A DNA stretch of 64,000 nucleotides from Lagopus muta. Taxonomy: Eukaryota > Chordata > Aves > Galliformes > Phasianidae. The translations under genes and the position numbers were made by a program. The DNA is taken from contig NC_064437.1 of NCBI RefSeq assembly GCF_023343835.1, positions 41,627,967-41,691,966 of the forward strand, in the 5' to 3' direction. Each line of letters opens with the position of its first letter. Position 1 is the stretch's first letter. Below are positions 1 to 11,756 of the stretch, in pieces. Under the pieces are notes generated by a model. It was given only the letters and a program-made list of their open reading frames with translations, did not search any database and was not told the origin of the DNA.

Positions 1-3000
1 TACTGATCTCATGGGTGGCTGTGGCCTTACAAGCAACAGGCATTTGAATGGGGACAGGAAGGAAGACAGGTCCCTGAGAGAATTAAGGCAGCATTGGTCA
101 CCTCATCTTTCCATAGAGTGGCTTATTATTCAGTGACAAAATTAGGAGATACACCCTCACTGCTTCACACAAGGAGCTCTTAATTAAAAGCACAAACAAG
201 AGCACTTGGTATTGCTAAAGCCCCTCAAAGGCCCTTACACACTCACCTTCACATCCCTCTTTCTCCTGCAGCAGCTGGCAAATGCCTCTGCAGGCCCAGG
301 AGGGGATAATTAAGCCCTTGCCTCTTGCACAGCTTCTGCTAATTATGCAATTACTTCGGCTCCTCCACTGATTGATCTGGGCTGGGCAGGGGGTTGCACC
401 CTGTGCCCTACAGCCATGAGGAGCCCGCGGGGGGAGGGCAGGGCGGCGGCGGCGGCGGCGCAGGTCAACTCCACGTTGAAATGCATATCAGAGCCAGCCC
501 ATGAGTGTTCCCCTACAGCTGTTTGGGGTTAAACAGAGTCCCTACAGCTGAGTGCAGGCAACTCCCACAGCCTGAGATGCTGGGCAGTAATTTCACCTCG
601 TGCCTTTTCTCTGGGTCTGCTCTCAGGAGCTCATCCCAAAGTTGTAGCTTTCTTTTGTTGTTTTTTTTTTTTTCTTTTTGTGGGTGACAGCGGTTGTCTG
701 GCATCAAATTCACTTCTAAGCCCTCATTCAGGCTAATGTTAGGAACACACTGTTTACTCAGGAGTTACGGGTGGAGCAAAACGAAGCCCCCTGCAGAAGA
801 GCAGAGCAACCGCTTTCCTTTTTCGTTCTCGCTCTCCACAGGCAGAGCAGGAGGTGCCATCTGCAGGCGCAGCACCGCGCGGCACCTTGTGCCAGCGCCT
901 CACCACCCCGGCTCCAGGACGCTTCCCTTACATCCCAGCTGAGAGCAGGACTCGACTTCTGGAGATGCAGGTCCAATGGGCCCGACCACACGTTGCCATC
1001 GGGGTGATGAACAAGGAGAGAAACTTTCCGAGCATGCGTTGTTCTCGCGGCGCAGCCCAGCAGAGCACAAGCCGCTCTAATCACAAGCTACAGTCCTTCA
1101 CCATCTGGTTAGAGCCTAATTACAAATGCAGGAAAATAATGTGCTTTACAATTGCACCAGTAAATGCTGTAAATGATTTAAATGCATGCATATGTTCCCT
1201 GCAGAATTCAGCATGCATCTGCGGCTTCTTCTCCTCGCGCTAGGCACACAAATCAAGGAAAAAATACCCAACTCTGACGAACAGAATGTCCCTAGGACGA
1301 TGATTTTTATCCCTTCTTCTTCCCCCCTGCTGGAATAGCAAACGGGGCTTTTTTGTAACAATTCATTCAGCAGCGTTTTCTTCGCTCCCATTTTAAAAAC
1401 TGTTTATCGCCACCGTGTAAATATAGTACAAATTACCCCATAAAGCACTCAGAAGGAGCACGGCAGCCGGGTAAGCCTGCAGCTGGCTGATGCTGTTTCA
1501 AAGCAGAGCCGTTGTGCAGGGCAGAGTGGGAGGAAGAGCTGCAGGGTCCCAGCTCTGCTTGGCTCAGCTGCCGGGAACGGGGCCCCCGAGCTGGGGTTTG
1601 GGGTTTCCAGTTGTGCTCTGGCTCAGGCTGCAAAGTCGTGGAGGTTTGCCAAACCAAAGAAAGCTTCCACTCAGCCGGCATCTGCAGAGGGGAAAACAGT
1701 TAAGGAATGGAGTGGGATGGGATACATCTTTCTCTTTAAGGGCTGTTGGGGGCAGTTCTGGCTGCAGACATCAGGATGCTCTGTGATGCTGCGAGGAGGC
1801 CCTGCATGGAGCTGTTGTCCCCACAGTGATGGGTACCACACACCTCCATCCTTGCAGTCCTAGCTCCAGGCATCAAGCCAACAAATACAAAGCTGCCACA
1901 GCTGCTGTTGACCCAGCATCCTGACCAAACACTAAAAGGATGGATCCTGCCCCAAAAAGCATGCACAGCAGGGCAGGAGGCAGTTTCTCATCTGTCCTGT
2001 CAGCGTGCATCACCACCAAGGCGATGCTGGAGGACAGAGAAGTGGTTTCAAAGATGCTTCCACCTGCCAAACGTTCACAGTGTTGTGCCAAGGGCTCTGG
2101 ACCATGCGTTGCAGATGGAGAGGTGGCAGGAGGCATTGTTTCCATCACTCAGCAGAGGGGACAACCCACGTAAGGCTTTGGACATCAGAAAGTCACTTGC
2201 AACCCATGTGAGGCAAGCATCATGCCGTAACACCATTTCCTTTCCTCCCAGAGCACGCTGGTTGGCTTTAAAGCCATCAGAGCCTGCACACACAGACTCC
2301 AGAACTGGCAGCAGAATAGCTGGCACCACTAAGGACAGAAAGCACACAAAAAGGGTCGGGAACAGGCTCAGCCATTCTCTTTTAAGCACAGGCTGCAACA
2401 GATGCATCTCTTCCACTTCCTGCCCTTCCATCCAACCCCCCTCTGTACCATCTTTCCATTTTTGTTCTTCCATTTCACAGCCTCTGCCCTCCCGTAGCTG
2501 TTTGGCTATGGCGCCCAGGTGGGTGCAGAAGGCAGCACAGGGCACAGTGGCACCGCGGGCTGTTTTGGCAGCAACGTCAACCCTGGGCACTGCACAATCA
2601 GCAGCTCTTCCCCTTGGCAGCAAGCAGGCATCCAGGAGAGTTTTGATTGAGTTTCACCTCATGAGTCCATGCTCATGAATTCTGCAAGACTCTGCTCGGC
2701 TTGCTCCATGCCAAGCCCTGCGGAGATCATGGCAGTCCTTTCCCCAGCAGCCAGATCATAGTCAGGTTTCCTCTGCACCACACGAAGCCCTCAGCAAGCA
2801 CCAGCCTGAACCTTAGCTGAGTGTCTGAACCCACAATAGCGAGGGTGAGAAGAAGCCAAGCTGGTATCATTTGGCTCCAGGCTGCTGCAAAGAACGTTTA
2901 GGAAGTCAGAGTGTTTGACAACCAGATTCACTTTCAGAACTACAACAGAGTTGCACCTCTCCAACACATGTCAATAGCAAAACACAGTGAAAACATTTAC

Positions 3001-3200
3001 AGCTCTGCACATCTCTGTGAAGCAGCTGAGGAGGTGGTACGAGCTGGAGTCCATCTGGCAGAGCCTTTTTGGACTCTGGCTCCATGCAACTTGGCTCCAT
3101 CCCATCATGCACATGGGGAGTGGCACCACAGGACGTGGTCAGTCATGGCAGAAAGGAATCTGAGTTGTGTCCCAGCCTGTGCATCTCCAAGAGAAATCAC
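1..3200. other. Intergenic DNA downstream of SLC29A3
   Basis: No exon is recognisable here on either strand. The open frames have no family resemblance and no convincing splice context. A short (GGC)n/CpG patch lies at about 427-465, and AT-rich homeodomain-type motifs lie at about 178-354 and 1105-1200. In mammals CDH23 is the next gene in this direction. Its first exon is largely non-coding, so I cannot tell whether it begins here. Confidence 0.6.
178..380. promoter_or_regulatory. Candidate conserved regulatory element with TAAT motifs
   Basis: Several homeodomain-type cores (TTAATTAA near 180, ATAATTAA near 307, CTAATTATGCAATTA near 339) lie within 200 bases of otherwise ordinary sequence, beside a small GC-rich patch. 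Regulatory function is inferred from motif density only. Confidence 0.25.
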
Positions 3201-3214
3201 TTCAGGCACCAGCA

Positions 3215-4196
3215 TTTACACAGAATTAACTTTATTACCAATGGTATCAGACAATCAAGTCCTGGTCTTGAGAGATATTTGGTAATTTCACTCCGTAACA
3301 TCACGGAGAGGATGGGCAGATGTGGAAAGCAGCCAGTGAATGAATCAGACCTCATAGCACCTGGTATGTGGGGAAAACCAAACAACACAGAGCAGAGGAC
3401 CTCTAACCTGCCTTTAAAAGCCCACCAAGGCCACCTGAAGCTAAAGACATAATGGTGGTTAATACCACCACTAGTGCTTGTGCTGTTGATTGCAGAGCCC
3501 ACGTGTGCAAAGTCGAGAACTGCAAAGCTTCTCCTCTTAATCATACACCCTATTACTGGGTGTTACAGTAACTCACCCCCCTGAAAGCACCTGGGGACTG
3601 TCATGCCACTCATTTTCTGTAATTAATCAATTTTCTGTTGTGAACTCAGTAATTGTAACATCAGAACACCTTCAGCAATTCTCCCTGATTTTACAGATTT
3701 TACCTCTCAGCTCAGGCTAAAGACACATTAAAAACACAGAAGACCTCTTCACGTTTCAGTTTCCTTAGGATTCACCTGTAGATCAGTAGGGTAGTGTACA
3801 CAATTACTGCCTTCACAACTGCACCCGGCAGCACAGAAAAGCAAACAGCCACAGGCTGGAAAAATCATCTGGAAAAATCAATGCATGAGGAAGTGCAAGT
3901 GGAATCTCCTTTGCACACACCAAGGTTTCCCCTTCCCTGGAGAAATCCCTCTGCCCTGCTGTTATTCACCCTCTAGGCTCACTGAAGGCTCCAAGGGCTG
4001 CAGTACCTTTGGTTCCACGCCACCATTGGGGTTTCATGCAGTGAGATGCCCATTTCCAGGGGCATTTCAAGGAGGGAAAGGTTTCTTTGACTGCTCAGAC
4101 GTTCCCATTGTTACCCTGCAGTCAAGTCTTTTGGTCCATTTGCTTTGCTCCCAAACTCCCGGCTGGGCAAACTCAGAGCATCCCTCTGGCTCTTCC
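3215..4196 (-). other. SLC29A3: SLC29A3 3' untranslated region (inferred extent)
   Basis: Unique sequence between the stop codon at 4197 and the AATAAA at 3231-3236. No coding frame and no clear repeat are visible. The extent depends on the chosen poly(A) site. Confidence 0.5.
3231..3236 (-). terminator. SLC29A3: Poly(A) signal AATAAA, SLC29A3
   Basis: The minus strand reads AATAAA here, about 960 nt after the SLC29A3 stop codon. Cleavage would fall near 3200-3222. I see no earlier canonical AATAAA in the preceding 3'UTR that fits better. Confidence 0.6.
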
Positions 4197-4857
4197 CTAG
4201 ATGAGGTGCACCACCAGCACTGAGCATGCAGAGCCCATGGCCAGCCCCAGGACCAGATAAAAGCTCATCACCACCCCCGCTGCCTCGGCCAGCTCCTTGG
4301 ACACGATCTTGGGGCCATAGATAAGGGCCAGCGTCCCCAAGTAGCCATTGCTGAGACCCAGCAGTGTGGTGAACACCACTGGGTAGATGTCGCAGTTGAA
4401 GAGCACCGTCCTTATGTGGGCCCGGGGCTGGTAATTGGAGAGGATGAAGAGTGGGAGGAAGATGGTCCTGAGGAGAACGAGGACAGGCAGCAGCCTGCTG
4501 TTGGGGCCAGGCGCCTGGATCCAGGTGGTGATCTGCCGCCCGCACCAGTCAGCAAAGTTATACAGCAGGAAGCTTGTCAGAGGCACAAAGTACTTGGTGG
4601 CCCACAGGTTGCCCGAGGTCTGGTGGACAGACTGGATGCTGGAGGAGAGCGAAGGGAAAATGATGATGGAGACAAAAAACACATAGAAGAGGCAGAAGCC
4701 AAGGGCGGCAGTCTTGTGCAGGATGGGGCGCAGTGGAGGGATGGTGGTGCTGTGGGGCAGGCTGTGTTCTGGGCCTCCTGGCTCTGCTTCATCCTCCATG
4801 GGGCTGCTGGGCGACGTGACCAGCGATGGGTGCTCCCAGTGGCTCCCCATGTAATAC
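4197..4857 (-). CDS. SLC29A3: SLC29A3 last coding exon
   Basis: Codes for residues 238-457, the cytosolic loop (rich in Ser, Pro and acidic residues) followed by the second half of the membrane domain. The acceptor is TTTTTCAG before 4857 and the stop is at 4197-4199. Its length is close to that of the final human coding exon. Confidence 0.96.
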
Positions 4858-7800
4858 CTGAAAAATGGAGAAGGGAGATCATAGAGAAGTTGGAAATATG
4901 GGGTGGAGCAGTATCCTCACCAGCAGCTCGTGAGAAACACAGCTCAGTGAGCATGGTGATGATGGGCTAGATGATCTTAGCGGTCATAGGATCACAGAAC
5001 CATAAGGCTGGAAAAGTCCTCTCAGCTCACCCAGCCCACTCCTACTGCCCATGTCTCTCAGTTCCACATCTCTACAGCTCTGCAATACCTCCAAGGATGG
5101 TGACAGCCCTACCTCCTTGGGCAGCCTGTGCCACTGCATCATTGCTCTTTTGGAGGAGAAGTGTGTTCTAATGCCCAAACTGAACTTGCCCTGGCATAAC
5201 TTGAGGCCATTCTCTTCAGTCCTGTGGCTGTTACCTGGAAGCAGAAGCTGACCCCCCAACTCACCACTGCCTTCACTCAGGCACTTATAGAGAGTGATAA
5301 GATCTCCCATGCACCTCCTTATCTCCAGACTGTCCCATCCCAGTTCCTTCAGCTGCTCCCTGTAAGACGTGCTCCAGACCCTTCATAGCTTCACTGCCCT
5401 TCTCTAGTGTCCAGAGTGGACACACTCTAGGGCCATGTCCTTCTTGTAATGAGATGCTGAACACTGAAACACAGCACTCGAGGTTCAATCTCAAAATCAT
5501 CAATAAAGATCTTAAAAAAGACATTACTAATATTTATCTTTTTCCAACTTGAATGATTCTATAACTCTATGATTCTATTCTTCTCCCCCTGAGAAAGCTC
5601 CCCAGAGGCTCAGCTCATGACAAGTTTCATCCCGAGGTTTTGGCCAAATGGAAGCCAGCAGTGCTGCCCTGTGCCAGAGCCCCTGTGCCATACCTGGAGT
5701 ACTCCAGGCGGGGCAGCAGGAGGTACACCATGATGCAGACTACGAGGAAGATGTCCGCCGTGAGGAAGTAGGCCAGAGCACTGTCAGTCACGTCGGCCGC
5801 TGCTGCCAGGTCGATGACGGAGGCGACTGCACTGATTGTGCCTCCCATGGCCTGTCCTGCAAGGTGGCTGTTTGTGGGGAGTGGCCAAATTGGCCATACC
5901 AGAGGCCCCTCGAGCCCCCTCCATCACGTCACACCACAGCCAGCATGTGACCCAACCCAAAGGGCCATACTCATTAAAACACCCTTGTTTCAGCCCCAGG
6001 AAAAACGTTTCCATCTCCATTTGATTATTATTATTATTTTTTTTTCCTTTCCTCATGGTTTCTCAACACATTCCTACAGCACATTCATAACGTTATCAAC
6101 ACCAGCAAGCCTCCAGGGAGCTCATCACTCACAGCTCCCCGCGTGCCCCTCATCACTTATGGAAATGCATGTAAATGCTGAGAGAGGAAACAAGGCAACA
6201 TTTAAGATTCCTCCAGATGCAAAGTGAGGAGTGAAAGGACACCATCTCCTCATGTGGGGAAAGCACAGATCATGCTGTGGCTTTGGCTGTGGGCACTGTG
6301 AGGGACGTTTTCCTTTGGGTAGGGATGGTGAAGGTCCATCCCTGCTGAGACATCAGCACTGGAGATTGCCGGGCATTTGCAGAAACGAGAGCTCTGACTC
6401 ATGTGACCCACTATGCTTCTCGTTCAGCAACTTCCCTTTGTCTCAGTCTGCAAGTTTCTGGGTTTTTTTTCCTTTGTAGGGCAAAGTGAAGATTCCAAAA
6501 TAAACACCATGTGACAAAATGCCAGCCACAAAGGGAATAAACCCAACCTACAGCAACCCACGGAACACAACTGCACCAGGAGTGGGAGATGCAGCAGGAG
6601 GGGACCCTTCACACTCAGGCCACGCACCTGCCAGCAGTGCCTGTGAGTTCCTCATGGGGAAGCGGCTGCTCAGGCCCAGGATGCTGCTGGTGAAGATGGT
6701 GGAGGCACCGCTGATCACCACCACGCAGCCAATAGTGAGAGCGAAGAAACAGGTGGTCCAGGAGGACGTATCCACCTTCACCAGCACTGTGATCACCAGG
6801 AAGATGGACAGCATGATGAAGAGGGAGGACAGGATACGGATGCTGGCAGGTACCCTGGGGACAGCAGGGAGGAACAACTCTGTGACCCTCCTCTAAACTC
6901 CCTGTCCCGAACCAATGCTCTACCCTCATTTTAAAACTGTAACTTAATAGGTGTGACGCAGGGAGCAGCATCTCCTCCACTGCGAGGATCAAATAAAATC
7001 CAATCTAAAATAAAGAAAGCCAAAGGTGGAGGAGATGACTGCTTGAGCAAGGAGGTTACTTGTTACACAGGCTCTCAGCTCACCCATGGGGCAGAAAGGA
7101 GAGAGGGGCAGAGGGGAAGGCAGCCCACCCCGCACGCACCTGTTGACCAGCAGGAAGTTTCCAACCAGGCACAGCACCGAGGGCACGGTCGAAGCGATGG
7201 AGATGTAACTCTCAAAGTAATCCTGCCAGGAAAAAGGGTGGGAAAAAAAAGGTCAGGTAGAGCAACACAGAGAGCTCTAGCTCCTAAATCTGGCATGACA
7301 CAGCACAAAAGGTACTACTGCCCTACCCCAGCATGCAGCCAGGAAGCAGGAGGCATTTGGCACCTTTGCTCTCCCTGCTCCAGGTTTCTCTGCAGCTTTG
7401 CACCATCTTCTTTTAATCAGTTTACAAGCATGTTAATTTATTCCTCACCATCAAGAGCTTTACTGCAAGCGACGGGAAATCTAATAATCGCTCCTAGAGG
7501 GGCTGTAGACACAGAGATGTAAATGCCTGCACTTACTGCATCAGCTTGGGAAGCAGCAGGCTGAAAGCTCTGCAGACATACAATGAATTAGGGAATAGAC
7601 AAAACAACAGGCTAAAACTAAGCCTTATTTACCAACCTACCCAAAAAAAGCCCCCGGGGATATTTAATACACTTCCAAGTTAATTTTCTTTTTGAGGCGG
7701 TGGTGAGGAAACAAAGCTTTAGAAAGCTTTGCACCAAGCAGAAGTACATCTGCACTTGCAGTGATGCTGTGCTTCAAGCACCACAGGGAAACACTCGTTT

Positions 7801-9684
7801 GCTTGCATGAGCAGCAGGAAGGGAATTTGAGAAAGTATTTAAGAAACTTGGGAGTCTGAGCTGCACTCAGTCACCCAGGGAAGTTTTACTCCACCTTACC
7901 CATAGCCAAATGCTGCTAGAAGAGAAGGAACAAGCAGACGTGTTTCAACTGCTATTGTTTCTGGCTAAAAGGAAAACGAGAAGGAAGACTATGAGTTGGC
8001 TCTATTTCTGCTGACTCTGCTATGGCCTGCATCACTTCTGTGGACGTGGTTTGAAATAAAGCTACAAAGCAACAGGATCACATTGTACCACTGACCAGCA
8101 GCAAGCATCGCCATAGCCAGAGGATGGGCGTGCAGCACACTGGGATGTGTTGGGTTTGAATCATAAATCATTTATAAGTTTTAAGCCTTTGGGAGAGTCT
8201 TTGCCATGGCCAGAGTGCTTTCCAGAAGGGCTGAAAGGGGCTGATAGCTTTCCTTTTGATTCAGATCAACCACCAGAGAAGACCCAGGTTGCTCTGTACT
8301 GACAGAAGCAACAACCCTCATGCTCAGGAGAGCAGTGTGCATTGATATGTTGGCACAACACCAAGCAAGGGAACAAACTCAACCATGCCCTTACACTGGT
8401 TACAAAACCGAGGATAGAGGCTCTACATAGAAAAAGGAAAAACATCTTTTTTTAACAGAGAAATGATCTGAGCAGGAATACAGCAATCCTTAAAATAGGA
8501 GTTTTTAGGATGGAGATGTCGGTGCTGGAGGAAAATAATGTTCTCTGGATGGGCCAACCTTCCAGGGCAATACTGCTCAAGCATAATGGGCTTTCATGAT
8601 GCTGAGAAACATCTTCCAAGGATACCCATTTCACCCCAAAGCAGCTTATTAAAAAATTCCCTGGGACAAGCTTCCTGCAGAAGCAATAGGAGCAGGTGGG
8701 ATGCAGGAGGACGGCATGCTTCGTACCCTGCCCTGAGCAGGGTACAGAGGAAGGGCCACTCAGCACAAGCCAGGCTGCATCGTTATGGTGTCCATCAGCT
8801 TAATTCACCGAGGATCCCCATCTACACCAGCACTCTGGTGCTCCAGCATTGTGGTCCAAGCACCATCAGTTGCACTGTGCTTTCTCCCCATCAAAAGAAG
8901 CCCACACAGCAGACTTGAGAGCAACCAGCACAGCCGTGGGTACCATACTTGCGTCAGAAAGCAGAGAAAACGTGGGTGTTGCACTGGGCTCTGTGCTTGT
9001 GAAAAAATGTGCCCAAACCACCTGAGCAAGCTGAGCAGCAGGAGGAGCCGATGCAGACTCATCGCAACCACGCTTTTTCCAACCAGAAGCTTTGCTTTGG
9101 AGAGGAAGAAAGGAAACGAAGGGAGGCCACGCCTGCTGGGAACACTGACATGCAAGGATGAGGAGGAGCAAGAGAAGGCTTTTGGGGGAGAAGACGGCTT
9201 TCTGGGGAGAGAAGTGCCTTGTGTGCCCACCTGCTAGCAAGCCTGCTGCCCCCAGTGTACATCAATCACAGTGTGACAAGTTCCACATCCTATATGCTAA
9301 GAGCCAGATGTTTGTGGCCTCAATAGCTACTCTGGTCACACCTGCCAGACCTTTTGAGAACCTCCAAGGTGACTCCACCATCACTAGAATGACACACTGC
9401 TTGGCTGTGTGTTCCCTTGGTGGTGCCAACCCATGTGCACTCACCTGCAGGTCAGAGGGGGCCGGTTCTGCCTGCTCTGAGCAGTTCTGAAGCTTATATG
9501 CCCAGTAGTGCTTGGCCGTGATGAAAAAGTTCCATGGCAGCAGCGACCCGATGCCCAGAAGGAAGAAGATCACATAAGCCCCATTGAGGTGGTCGCTTGG
9601 CTTCGGCTGGCTGGCTCTGTTCACTGAGGGCTCCTCGATCAGCGGCTCTTCATCTGGGGGAAAGCTGCTGCCCACTGGGTGCAT
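4197..9684 (-). CDS. SLC29A3: Equilibrative nucleoside transporter 3 (ENT3), spliced, 5 coding exons
   Basis: This is an intracellular (lysosomal and mitochondrial) transporter that moves nucleosides out of the lysosome. Coding exons on the minus strand are 9445-9684, 7140-7222, 6628-6854, 5694-5856 and 4197-4857. All junctions have AG/GT and phases agree (0, 2, 1, 2), giving 457 residues against 475 in human. The N-terminal tail carries DEEPLI (residues 11-16), which fits the [DE]XXXL[LI] lysosomal sorting motif. TM1 contains the family motif PWNFFITA. Later exons contain [26 protein letters not shown] and a C-terminal segment ending VVHLI. The glycines mutated in human H syndrome (in LSNGY and YGPKI) are present. 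The start was chosen as the first ATG in the first coding exon. An unseen upstream coding exon could add about 18 residues. The gene lies head to tail after UNC5B. Confidence 0.96.
4948..5580. mobile_element. Nested CR1 LINE: minus copy inserted in a plus CR1 tail
   Basis: A plus-strand CR1 tail begins at 4948-4977 (GATGGGCTAGATGATCTTAG) and resumes at about 5537-5580 (TTTTTCCAACTTGAATGATTCTATAACTCTATGATTC). Between them, from about 4985 to 5530, lies a minus-strand CR1 3' fragment that starts with the reverse of the CR1 terminus (ATCACAGAACCATAAGGCTGG). The later copy therefore split the older one. Both are 5'-truncated, and both lie in the last SLC29A3 intron. Confidence 0.75.
5694..5856 (-). 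CDS. SLC29A3: SLC29A3 coding exon 4
   Basis: Residues 184-237, starting with [12 protein letters not shown] and ending RLEYS. It covers the TM5-TM6 region. The acceptor is CCTTGCAG and the donor is CAG|GTATGG. Confidence 0.95.
6628..6854 (-). CDS. SLC29A3: SLC29A3 coding exon 3
   Basis: Residues 108-183, including VDTSSW and [12 protein letters not shown], with hydrophobic stretches for TM3-TM4. The acceptor is CCCCAG before 6854 and the donor is CAG|GTGCGT. Confidence 0.95.
7140..7222 (-). CDS. SLC29A3: SLC29A3 coding exon 2
   Basis: 83 nt coding [19 protein letters not shown] and then VGNFLLVN, the start of TM2. It matches the human NYFESYLAVASTVPS segment. The acceptor is TGGCAG and the donor is CAG|GTGCGT. 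Confidence 0.95.
7223..9444 (-). other. SLC29A3: SLC29A3 intron between coding exons 1 and 2
   Basis: A 2.2-kb intron with no recognisable exon, RNA gene or clear CR1 tail. The open frames near 8.5-9.3 kb on both strands overlap each other and have no family signature. Confidence 0.7.
9445..9684 (-). CDS. SLC29A3: SLC29A3 first coding exon
   Basis: Residues 1-80: a short cytosolic tail with DEEPLI, then TM1 ([20 protein letters not shown]) and the start of the large lumenal loop. The exon itself begins at 9696 after TTTTGCAG. The first in-frame ATG is at 9684. The upstream frame (RASA) is open, so an upstream start cannot be fully excluded. Confidence 0.9.
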
Positions 9685-10139
9685 GGCGCTGGCACGCTGC
9701 AAAACAGCCACGTGAAGGGGGTTAGCAGGTGGGAGGCAGCAGGAGCTGCCCCGTGGGTGCCCAGCAGAACCGGTACGGGGCTTGGGAGGGCTGCGAGCTG
9801 AAAACTCTGAAGGTGAGATTGAGACAAGTCCGCCACAGCAGCACCATGTGCCCATCCAGCAGGCAGCTGGGCTCCTGGCCACGTTCATCGCAGCTAATAA
9901 TTAACCTGTACCTGCATTCACTTTTCCCTCTTGTAAGCAGGAAATCCAGCTCCTGCAAGGCTTGGAGGAACATCATAACAGCACATGACCTCAGCACATC
10001 AGGCTGTGCAGTGACCCATCAATCAGGCTTCTCAAAGCATCCTGGAAGCTGACCTCGTGCCCCCAGGCTTGTAAACTAACTCAGGCCGGTAAGAGCTTTG
10101 CTAAGCCACTTGTAAAACCGGTGCAACAGCAGCGGGCTT

Positions 10140-10530
10140 TGCAGGGCAACTGCACAGCCACGCAGCTTCGCCTGGCTCTGCCCGACGGACCCCCCCCCCC
10201 GGCAAAAGCTGCGAGGAAGGCCCCGTTAAGGATGCGAGGGGAGAAACTGTCGGAAAGGGGGGATTTTGCAGAAATCCTCCCAGCAAGATGGAGGGAAGCG
10301 CTGCGTGACATCCCACCACCCGCAATCCCGCAGCCCCACTTACTCGGGCGCCGCACACCCCGTCCGCTCCTTCCGTGCCGGGCCGGGCCGAGCCGGGATA
10401 CGCCGCCAACACCGCCCCGCTCCGCCCCGAGGGGTGGCCCCAGCACGGCCCCCGGGCGGTACCGCGGCGGACGGAAGGGAAGCGGCGGGACGCGGCAGCC
10501 CGCCTCCTGCTCGGCGGCGAAGCTAGCATC
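10140..10530 (-). promoter_or_regulatory. SLC29A3: CpG-island promoter and 5' non-coding exon of SLC29A3
   Basis: A GC- and CpG-rich block lies directly upstream of the first coding exon. A strong donor (CGA|GTAAGT on the minus strand, exon end 10344) makes a non-coding exon 1 ending there likely. Splicing 10344 to 9696 places the first plausible ATG at 9684. The transcription start is inferred only, probably between 10400 and 10520. Confidence 0.7.
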
Positions 10531-10719
10531 ACTTCCTCCCCTCTGTTTCCTTTTTCCCCCCTTTGGTTCCCGACGTGTTTCCACTTTTTTTCAAAACGTA
10601 TTTTCAGCCTTTTTTTTCTCTCCTTCCCCCCGGCTTTTAATGGGGATAACGAGGGCACCGCCCAGAGCTTGGTTGTGGGGGAAGACGCCGAAGGTTGAGC
10701 ACATCACCCCTTCCCAAGT

Positions 10720-10850
10720 GTTGGATATTAAGGCACATTTCTTCTTTGGAAGAGCGGTGATGCAGTGACACAGGCTGCCCAGGGTGATGGTGGGGTCACC
10801 GTCCCTGGAGGTGCTGCAGAGCCGTGGAGATGTGGCACTGAGGGACGGAC
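10720..10850 (+). mobile_element. CR1 LINE fragment
   Basis: Matches the CR1 3' region by its characteristic wording: GGATATTAAGGCACATTTCTT, GATGCAGTGACACAGGCTGCC, GTCACC.TCCCTGGAGGTG and GGAGATGTGGCACTGAGGGA. It is cut off before the usual ATTCTATGATTCT end and followed by a short (CA)n. It lies just upstream of the SLC29A3 CpG island. Confidence 0.8.
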
Positions 10851-10859
10851 GGACACACG

Positions 10860-11730
10860 CACACACACACACAATTTCTCTTTGGCGAGCAGCCGTGCAG
10901 AAGCTCATGCCCAACCCGTGTCACCGGTGGCGGTGAATTGAGCTGGAAAGGCTCTGGAGGAGCGCAGGGGGATCTCTGCAGAGGTTGCTTCTTGGGATTT
11001 TGATTCTCATAGATGCACCAGGCTGGAAAAGCACCTGAGGAACCAGTGCAGCCTCTCTGAGTCAGTAACCCATCAGCTCCAAGGGATTTGTCTGATATTT
11101 CTGACCTGCTGCAGTCTATCATGTCAAAAGAACCACTGTTGGAGAAGAGCCTCTGATCACAACACGAGGGACTGTGACAGCTGAGCAGGGTAAATAAAGC
11201 CAGGCTGTGCTGAACAAAGCTGTAATGGTCCCTCGAGTCAGCATTACCCACACCCGAGAGATGCCCCATGCTGCAGACCCAAAGGTCAGCTCCAGTCGAT
11301 TCAATCCACTGACTGCAGTTTTGGGCTAAGGGGAAAGAAAGGGCCAAATATTCCAGCAGGAGCACATCCCATACTGCAGGAGAACAAGGGCAGCCATTCC
11401 CTACAAAGACCCCAAGCCACCATGGCCAAGGACTGCAGCCAAAGCAGAGTGCTGTTGTCCCTTAGGAGTGCTATACCTACAGCATCCAACTAAAAGAAGG
11501 TGGGGGGAAAACCACCTGGGGTGTTTAGGATGACCTCCAGAGTTGAACTCCAAGCACAAGAGATGGATTAAGATTGGCCATGATGAGCAAGGGTCCCAAA
11601 ACCCCTCCCCAGTGTGGGAGCCGGGTCCACAGGGACAGAGCTGCAGCAGCTGTCAAGCCCAGTAGGAACCAGCAGGCGAGTGATGCACACAGGAGGAGAG
11701 AATAGATTGTCTACTTTTTTTTTCTTTCCT
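10860..11730. other. Intergenic spacer between UNC5B 3' end and SLC29A3 promoter
   Basis: Unique sequence with no supported exon. The frames on the minus strand (for example 10796-11365) are chance or repeat-derived. Confidence 0.6.
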
Positions 11731-11756
11731 TTTAATTATTAGACTAGGAAATATAA

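Noticed and set aside
427-465. (GGC)n GC-rich patch as CDH23 exon 1
   Set aside because: No donor or coding signal could be tied to CDH23. Synteny alone is insufficient.
1908-2678. 256-residue open frame, with a 182-residue frame opposite it
   Set aside because: Two overlapping frames on opposite strands, neither with a recognised domain. Best explained as chance.
4416-4970. 184-residue plus-strand frame
   Set aside because: Antisense shadow of the SLC29A3 last exon.
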